This document shows positions 59,253 through 64,000 of a DNA stretch of 64,000 bases, in pieces (position 1 is the first letter of the stretch; each line of letters begins with the position of its first letter). Origin of the DNA: an uncultured Lachnospiraceae bacterium. Its GTDB lineage: Bacteria; Bacillota; Clostridia; Lachnospirales; Lachnospiraceae. The notes beneath the pieces are model-generated. The model did no database searches. It had not been told where the DNA came from and saw only the letters and a program-made list of their open reading frames with translations. Position numbers and translations under genes: made by a program. Where the stretch lies: assembly GCA_947165025.1 (NCBI GenBank), contig CAMUYQ010000006.1, positions 62,001 through 126,000 of the forward strand, given 5' to 3'.

Positions 59253-60182
59253 ATGGATCAGAGGAAAATCACAAGATCATTCATAGACGATCCGGTGACG
59301 GATATTAGGGAGCTGAAGGGCGGACACATCAACAGGAGTTTTCTTGTTGAGGCGGGTGAGAGGTACGTTCTTCAGCGTGTTAACGGTGCGCTTTTTGGCG
59401 GGCATATTGATGCGCTTGAGAACAATTACGTATTGTATGCCAATGCATGTGAACAGGATGGAAATATAAACGAAGAATGGTTATTTCCGAAATGGCTGAA
59501 AACGAAGACAGGTCAATACTTCCATACGGATGAAGACGGAGAAATCTGGAGGATGTACAAATACATCGAATCGGACGACAACAGTGGTAATCTTTTATCC
59601 ATCGGAGAAGGCCTCGGGAAACTTCATTCAATCCTGAAACACTGCGATGGAATAATAAATATCGAAACAACAAGACACCTTCATGATCTTTCTTTTTATT
59701 ATGAAAAGTTCTGCGATCTTCATGAGCTGAAAACGCCTCGCGATAACGATATCGAGCATATCATAGAGCAGATGATCAAAGACCTGCTGAACGTACATGT
59801 CCCTGCCGGAGATGTGATCCACGGGGATGCAAAGACCTCTAATATGATTTTCCGGAAGGGGAAGGTTGCAGGGTTCGTTGATCTTGATACGATCATGAAC
59901 GGCTCGGTGTATGATGATCTGTGCGATCTGGCAAGGGGGATATGCGTTGATAAAAACGGAGCGATCGATACAGAGCCGCTGGCGGATATCCTGAAGGGAT
60001 ACGGGAGAGGAGCCGGCATTTCCTTTAAGAAGGATGAAACAGAACTTCTTAAACAGAATCTTGTCAAAAACAGGTTCATGCTCGGCCTTCGGTACTACAC
60101 GGATTACCTTTCAGGTGCGGGCTATTTTGCGGGAATGACACAGGTGCAGGAGTTGGAAAGAGCGCGCAGATTGATGTTATAA
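59253..60182 (+). CDS. NahK-like sugar 1-kinase (APH/choline kinase fold)
   Basis: 309 aa. The N-terminal lobe has ELKGGHINRSFLVEAGERYV and LQRVNGALFGGHIDALENNY, typical of N-acetylhexosamine 1-kinases. The catalytic loop is VIHGDAKTSNMIF (His190, Asp192) and the metal-binding motif GFVDLDTIMNGSVYDDLCDL (Asp210, Asp212). The family phosphorylates amino sugars at C1 and feeds nucleotide-sugar synthesis or salvage. The ATG at 59253 is preferred; a TTG at 59235 lies upstream of the -10 box. A decayed second copy is at 58543. The NUDIX gene follows 34 bases later. Confidence 0.8.
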   Translation: MDQRKITRSFIDDPVTDIRELKGGHINRSFLVEAGERYVLQRVNGALFGGHIDALENNYVLYANACEQDGNINEEWLFPKWLKTKTGQYFHTDEDGEIWRMYKYIESDDNSGNLLSIGEGLGKLHSILKHCDGIINIETTRHLHDLSFYYEKFCDLHELKTPRDNDIEHIIEQMIKDLLNVHVPAGDVIHGDAKTSNMIFRKGKVAGFVDLDTIMNGSVYDDLCDLARGICVDKNGAIDTEPLADILKGYGRGAGISFKKDETELLKQNLVKNRFMLGLRYYTDYLSGAGYFAGMTQVQELERARRLML

Positions 60183-60216
60183 TACGATACATGACAATGC
60201 TAACGGAGGAAATAAA

Positions 60217-60810
60217 ATGTCAGCTGAGAACAATCTGAAGGACCCGCTTGCGTGGGAGGAGGTAAGGAGCGAGAAGATCGTTTCCGACGAGTGGATAGAG
60301 TTTCGAAGATCGGCTTACAGGTTCCCGGACGGGAATGTTTTTGAGCCGTTCTACACATACAGCCGCAGGGATTACGTGGTGATCGTTGCGACCGACGAGG
60401 AAGGAAAATATCTTTGTGTCAGGCAGTTTAGGCAGGGTATCAGAAAGGTCACGACGGAGTTTGCTGCAGGTGGAATTGAGCGGACCGACGGCAAGCAGTA
60501 CGGAGAGTCGGGCGATGTTGCTGCGGAAGATGCGCTTGATGCTGCAAAGAGAGAACTTCGCGAAGAGACCGGATACGAATCCGATGAGTGGAGACCGCTC
60601 TTAAAGCTTCCGTCAAATGCTACGATCGCGGACAATTACGCGTACCTGTTTGAGGCCAAGAACTGCAGGAAGGTCGGCGGCCAGAGCCTTGATGAGACCG
60701 AATTTCTGAACGTCAAGAGATACACGAAGAGCGAACTGGATGAGATGATCCACGCGGGTGATTTTCAGCAGTCCATGCACGTTGCGGCATATCTTCTGTC
60801 AGTGGTATAA
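60217..60810 (+). CDS. NUDIX hydrolase, ADP-sugar pyrophosphatase-like
   Basis: 197 aa. An N-terminal beta region (EKIVSDEWIEFRRSAYRFPD) precedes the Nudix fold. The Nudix box core is EDALDAAKRELREETGYES (about 107-125) with the REXXEE residues intact; the upstream glycine is one position off the usual spacing. VRQFRQGIRKVTTEFAAGGI before it resembles ADP-ribose pyrophosphatases, which split nucleotide sugars into a nucleoside monophosphate and a sugar phosphate. ACGGAGG precedes the ATG. The gene next to a sugar kinase fits nucleotide-sugar housekeeping. Confidence 0.85.
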   Translation: MSAENNLKDPLAWEEVRSEKIVSDEWIEFRRSAYRFPDGNVFEPFYTYSRRDYVVIVATDEEGKYLCVRQFRQGIRKVTTEFAAGGIERTDGKQYGESGDVAAEDALDAAKRELREETGYESDEWRPLLKLPSNATIADNYAYLFEAKNCRKVGGQSLDETEFLNVKRYTKSELDEMIHAGDFQQSMHVAAYLLSVV

Positions 60811-60844
60811 TCTAGATACATTTACGGTTATGGAGGGTTACAAA

Positions 60845-61045
60845 ATGCAGAATTGGAAAAATCATATCTTCGGCCTTAAAGACGTAGTCATATTTTCTCT
60901 TTTCTCCATGCTTATGGGACTCGTGATCGGGTTCTTCCTCTCACCTGCCAAGAAGGGGCTCAGCATCGGCTGCAATAACGGCAATTACTATGGTGAGGAC
61001 GATTTTCAGCAGGATCTTGAGATGGAGATGAACGAGCTCAGATAG
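60845..61045 (+). CDS. Small single-pass membrane protein, unknown function
   Basis: 66 aa from the ATG at 60845 (GGAGGG seven bases upstream); a longer frame from 60758 would overlap the NUDIX gene and lacks a site. QNWKNHIFGLKDVVIFSLFS leads into one helix (about 15-36, MLMGLVIGFFLSPA). A short outer or cytoplasmic part with NNGNYYGEDDFQQDLEME ends the protein. Family not recognised. It is 8 bases before the dehydrogenase gene and probably in the same operon. Confidence 0.6.
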   Translation: MQNWKNHIFGLKDVVIFSLFSMLMGLVIGFFLSPAKKGLSIGCNNGNYYGEDDFQQDLEMEMNELR

Positions 61046-61053
61046 GAGACCAT

Positions 61054-62091
61054 ATGAAGACGAAGATCGCTTTTTTTGATGCGAAGGAATACGACATTGC
61101 GTCGTTTCAAAATGCGAACGCCGGCGAGGAGTTTGATATCAAGTTCTTCGAGACAAAGCTGTCCGAGGACACGGTTAATCTTGCAAACGGATATGATGCG
61201 GTGTGCGTGTTCGTTAATGATGACGTGAACGCTGCCGTGATCGATGCGCTTGCAGAAGGCGGGGTTAAGCTTATCGCGCTTCGATGTGCGGGATATAACA
61301 ACGTTGACATTGAGCATGCGTACGGGAAGATTCATGTTGTCAGAGTTCCGGCTTATTCGCCTTATGCGGTTGCCGAGCATGCGATGGCGCTTCTTCTGAC
61401 GAGCATCAGAAGGATACACAAGGCATTCATCAGGACACGCGACCATAACTTTTCGCTTAACGGCCTGACCGGATTTGATCTTCACGGCAAGACGGTCGGC
61501 GTTGTCGGGACGGGTAAGATCGGAAGGATATTTATAGACATATGCAAAGGCTTCGGAATGAATGTTCTGGCATATGACAAGTTCCCCGCAAAGGACTCGG
61601 GACTTAACTACGTTTCGCTTGATGAGATCTGGGAGAAGGCTGACATCATCTCGTTCCACTGCCCGCTCACCGACGAGACAAAGCATATGGTGGGACGCGA
61701 TTCCATCGCGAAAATGAAGAAGGGCGTAGTGCTTGTCAATACTTCAAGAGGTGCACTCATCGATTCCGAGGCACTGCTTGAGGGCATCAAAGACCGCAAG
61801 GTAGGTGCGGCATGTCTTGATGTATATGAGGAAGAATCGGATGTGTTCTTCCATGATTTTTCAGGACATATCATTGAGGATGATACGCTTGCGCGCCTTA
61901 TCTCAATGCCGAATGTAATAGTGACATCACATCAGGCGTTCCTGACACAGGAAGCGCTTTCGAACATAGCCGACACGACGCTTAATAACATCAGGCAGTT
62001 CGTGAAGGAAGGACACAGTGATAATGAGCTTTGCTATAAGTGCGAGAAGTTCGGGAAGTGTCCGCAGGAACATAAGAAGAATTGCTTCTAA
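61054..62091 (+). CDS. D-lactate dehydrogenase-type 2-hydroxyacid dehydrogenase
   Basis: 345 aa. Catalytic parts: RCAGYNNVDIEHAYGKIHVV (about 76-95), the NAD-binding TVGVVGTGKIGRIFIDICKG (about 148-167), VNTSRGALIDSEALLEGIKD with the substrate arginine, YEEESDVFFHDFSGHIIEDD, and the catalytic His in VIVTSHQAFLTQEAL. This last feature set fits D-lactate dehydrogenase, which reduces pyruvate to D-lactate with NADH. The C-terminus is unusual: CYKCEKFGKCPQEHKKNCF has four cysteines in the last 19 residues. GGAG precedes the ATG. The 2-hydroxyacid oxidase gene follows after 12 bases. Confidence 0.87.
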   Translation: MKTKIAFFDAKEYDIASFQNANAGEEFDIKFFETKLSEDTVNLANGYDAVCVFVNDDVNAAVIDALAEGGVKLIALRCAGYNNVDIEHAYGKIHVVRVPAYSPYAVAEHAMALLLTSIRRIHKAFIRTRDHNFSLNGLTGFDLHGKTVGVVGTGKIGRIFIDICKGFGMNVLAYDKFPAKDSGLNYVSLDEIWEKADIISFHCPLTDETKHMVGRDSIAKMKKGVVLVNTSRGALIDSEALLEGIKDRKVGAACLDVYEEESDVFFHDFSGHIIEDDTLARLISMPNVIVTSHQAFLTQEALSNIADTTLNNIRQFVKEGHSDNELCYKCEKFGKCPQEHKKNCF

Positions 62092-62103
62092 GGAGAAAAT
62101 GCC

Positions 62104-63117
62104 ATGACCTACAAAGAGCTGCTTGATAACGCCAGAAAGAATCTTACAATGTGCAAGGCCTGTATCGATTGTAACGGCAGGGCATGCGGCAATCTGATCC
62201 CCGGGCCCGGATCGAAGGGAACCGGTGACGGAGCGACGAGGAATTATGAGGCGTGGAAGGAAGTACGCGTGAACATGGATACTCTCCATGAGAACTTTGA
62301 GCCGGACACGTCATTTGATTTCTTCGGTATAAAGATGAAGTATCCCGTGTTCGCAGGTCCGGTCGGTGCCGTGAACATGCATTACGGCGATAAGTATAAT
62401 GACGTGGAATACAACAACATTCTTGTAAAGGCATGTGCTGATGCGGGGATATGCGCGTTCACCGGTGACGGAGTCGTTCCCGAGGTTATGGTGACTGCAA
62501 GTGATGCGATCAGCAAGTGCGGCGGTATCGGAGTGCCCACGGTCAAGCCCTGGGATGAGAAGACACTCGAGGAAAAGTTCAAGCTGGTTGAGGCATCACA
62601 GTGTAAAGTTGTTGCAATGGATGTAGATGCTGCGGGACTTCCGTTCCTTCAGAACATGAATCCGCCCGCGGGGGCAAAGTCTGTTGAGGAGCTTGCGGCT
62701 GTTATCAAAAAGGCAGGCAGGCCGTTCATCGTTAAAGGCGTTATGACAGTCCGCGGAGCGCTTAAGGCCAAGGAGGCCGGTGCCGCAGGTATCATCGTAT
62801 CCAATCACGGCGGAAGGGTTCTCGACCAGTGTCCTTCGACTGCTGAAGTACTTCCAGATATTGCGGATGCCGTACGCGACCATATGATGGTCCTTGTTGA
62901 CGGAGGCATCAGGAGTGGTGTCGATGTGTTCAAGGCGCTTGCATTGGGTGCACACGGTGTTGTTATCGCACGTCCTTTTGTTACCGCTGTATTCGGCGGC
63001 GCTGAAGAAGGCGTGAAGCTTTATACCGAGAAGATCGGAGCCGAACTTATTGATACGATGAAGATGTGCGGAGCTGCGAAGCTTTCGGATATCGATCGGG
63101 AGATGGTCTGGATATGA
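62104..63117 (+). CDS. FMN-dependent alpha-hydroxyacid oxidising protein (LldD-like)
   Basis: 337 aa. An N-terminal cysteine cluster (MCKACIDCNGRACGN, C-x2-C-x2-C-x4-C at about 17-29) precedes the TIM-barrel. The barrel shows FAGPVGAVNMHYG, FIVKGVMTVRGALKAKEAGA (lysine near the flavin), GIIVSNHGGRVLDQCPST with the catalytic His, and VLVDGGIRSGVDVFKALALG for phosphate binding. The family oxidises L-2-hydroxyacids such as lactate to keto acids. The N-terminal cysteines occur in clostridial members of the family. AAGGAG precedes the ATG; the stop overlaps the next gene. Confidence 0.85.
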   Translation: MTYKELLDNARKNLTMCKACIDCNGRACGNLIPGPGSKGTGDGATRNYEAWKEVRVNMDTLHENFEPDTSFDFFGIKMKYPVFAGPVGAVNMHYGDKYNDVEYNNILVKACADAGICAFTGDGVVPEVMVTASDAISKCGGIGVPTVKPWDEKTLEEKFKLVEASQCKVVAMDVDAAGLPFLQNMNPPAGAKSVEELAAVIKKAGRPFIVKGVMTVRGALKAKEAGAAGIIVSNHGGRVLDQCPSTAEVLPDIADAVRDHMMVLVDGGIRSGVDVFKALALGAHGVVIARPFVTAVFGGAEEGVKLYTEKIGAELIDTMKMCGAAKLSDIDREMVWI

Positions 63118-63500
63118 ACGAATTATTATATGAATATGCAAAAGATCTGTGCGAGCGCGCCTTCGAGGAAGAGGGCGTGCTTGATGCATTTTGGAACAGG
63201 ATAAGTGGTTATCCGGAAGTGCTGCGCGAGTTTGACTACTATCGTGAGCACAATGATTTTCTGTGTGAACTGAAAGTGAGCGGTATCACGGTCGCGGATA
63301 TTCTGGTGTGGCAGATCGACAGGTTCAAGGCCGCTCTCGATGAGGGCAAGTTCGCGCTCAAGTACAATGGTCCGCACATGGTACTGGCTGCGTTCTACAC
63401 GATGTGTGATGTCATTGATGAGCCGTCAAAGTATACGTCGCGATTTTCGTCGGAGACGGGCACCGACTATGAAGGAAAGTCCGCATGCGTTCATAAGTAA
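63114..63500 (+). CDS. Hypothetical helical protein
   Basis: 128 aa from the ATG at 63114, overlapping the previous stop (ATGA) with GGGAG upstream; an in-frame start at 63066 would lie inside the oxidase gene. Mostly helical and acidic (LYEYAKDLCERAFEEEGVLD, then YREHNDFLCELKVSGITVAD). No signal or membrane segment, and no family recognised. Translational coupling to the lactate genes suggests that it is made with them. The topA promoter follows. Confidence 0.6.
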   Translation: MNELLYEYAKDLCERAFEEEGVLDAFWNRISGYPEVLREFDYYREHNDFLCELKVSGITVADILVWQIDRFKAALDEGKFALKYNGPHMVLAAFYTMCDVIDEPSKYTSRFSSETGTDYEGKSACVHK

Positions 63501-63545
63501 GAGTCATATCAACAGCGTCTGTTCTGAATTATCTGAAAATTCCCC

Positions 63546-63574
63546 TTGCTATCTCTAAATAAATATTGTATATT
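63546..63574 (+). promoter_or_regulatory. Predicted promoter of topA
   Basis: TTGCTA (63546-63551), a 17-base spacer and TATATT (63569-63574). The leader of about 35 bases contains GAAGGAG. Confidence 0.55.
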
Positions 63575-63616
63575 AGTCAACGTTTTAATATAGAAGAAAC
63601 GAGAAGGAGTATACAA

Positions 63617-64000
63617 ATGGCAAAGTATCTTGTCATAGTTGAGTCACCTGCAAAGGTTAAGACTATCAAGAAATTCCTGGGGCCGAACTACGAGGTCATG
63701 GCATCGATGGGGCATGTGAGGGATCTGCCCAAGAGCCAGATAGGTGTCAGCCCGGAAAATGATTTTGAACCGAAATATATCACTATAAGAGGAAAAGGCG
63801 ATCTGATCGCATCGCTCAAGAAAGAGGCCAAGAAGGCCGAGAAGATCTATCTCGCGACCGACCCGGACCGCGAAGGAGAGGCGATCAGCTGGCATCTGAC
63901 ATATGCGCTTAAGCTTGAAGGCAAGAAGGTTTACAGGATCACGTTCAACGAGATCACAAAGAACGCGGTCAAGGAATCACTCAAGCATCCGCGCGAGATC
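63617..64000 (+). CDS. topA: DNA topoisomerase I, N-terminal part (runs off the window)
   Basis: 128 codons to the window end, in frame. The Toprim domain is clear: [20 protein letters not shown] (with the catalytic Glu), [14 protein letters not shown], and [17 protein letters not shown] with the metal-binding DxD and following Glu. The active-site tyrosine lies beyond the window. It relaxes negative supercoils. In many Firmicutes topA lies directly after dprA; here dprA is 26 kb away and on the other strand. AAGGAG precedes the ATG. Confidence 0.95.
   Translation, partial: MAKYLVIVESPAKVKTIKKFLGPNYEVMASMGHVRDLPKSQIGVSPENDFEPKYITIRGKGDLIASLKKEAKKAEKIYLATDPDREGEAISWHLTYALKLEGKKVYRITFNEITKNAVKESLKHPREI

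Overview
The window looks like a chromosomal segment from a Gram-positive anaerobe of the Lachnospiraceae (Butyrivibrio-like; genus not certain). The reasons are Firmicutes-type core genes (rpsT-lepA-hemW, serS, dprA, topA), a class B sortase, a LytR-CpsA-Psr protein, a PHP-type CpsB phosphatase, an OFA-type MFS carrier, a clostripain-type protease, HflK/HflC and a large c-di-GMP toolkit. Most genes are of moderate GC (one 60-base line counted in carB is about 52% GC). The segment at about 48.4-58.4 kb is clearly AT-richer (one line counted about 33% GC) and reads as imported DNA.

Layout. 1-7.5 kb: a surface-glycosylation operon, with the end of a WecE-type sugar aminotransferase, two DPM1/GtrB-type polyprenyl glycosyltransferases, an ATP-grasp ligase and two polytopic GT-C/YfhO-like proteins. 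7.5-16.8 kb: a PilZ protein, a HAD phosphatase, a TPR protein, an SPFH/zinc-ribbon protein, an alanine symporter, an unknown protein, an atypical response regulator with Glu at the phosphoacceptor site, and a clostripain-like protease. 16.9-26.9 kb: an OFA transporter, carB, serS, a NYN/LOTUS protein, a Gfo/Idh oxidoreductase with a long charged tail, and hflKC on the opposite strand. 27-30.5 kb: rpsT-lepA-hemW. 30.5-36.6 kb: a promoter/structured-RNA/terminator unit, an O-antigen-ligase-like protein, then a translationally coupled pair of a GGDEF-GGDEF-EAL protein and an HD-domain protein. 36.6-39.3 kb: dprA and comM on the minus strand. 39.5-47.2 kb: cell-surface and capsule-start genes (zinc-ribbon protein, sortase, LCP, secreted protein, CpsB, Wzz, CpsD, priming glycosyltransferase, YbaK). 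47.4-58.4 kb: a PD-(D/E)XK protein, then the AT-rich serotype-like block (GT8, two GT2, pyruvyl transferase, Wzy, a MenD-like ThDP enzyme, Wzx, SDR). 58.4-60.2 kb: a duplicated module of a small coiled-coil gene divergent from a NahK-like sugar kinase, one copy degraded. 60.2-64 kb: NUDIX, a small membrane protein, D-lactate-type dehydrogenase, FMN-dependent 2-hydroxyacid oxidase, an unknown protein and the start of topA.

How it fits together. CpsB/Wzz/CpsD, the priming transferase, the glycosyltransferases and Wzy/Wzx form a complete Wzy-dependent polysaccharide pathway. The LCP protein could attach the product to the wall. The MenD-like enzyme and the pyruvyl transferase suggest unusual sugar decoration. 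PilZ, EAL and HD proteins point to c-di-GMP control. The observations I would check first are: the multibranched RNA at 30.54-30.68 kb, whose closing helix shares its 3' strand with a terminator; the MenD-like enzyme inside the polysaccharide block; the duplicated and decayed coiled-coil/kinase module with its back-to-back promoter; and three genes whose -10 box lies 6-8 bases before an ATG with no Shine-Dalgarno sequence, as expected for leaderless mRNAs. No intergenic stretch exceeds 300 bases; no tRNA, rRNA, CRISPR array or insertion-sequence transposase was seen.
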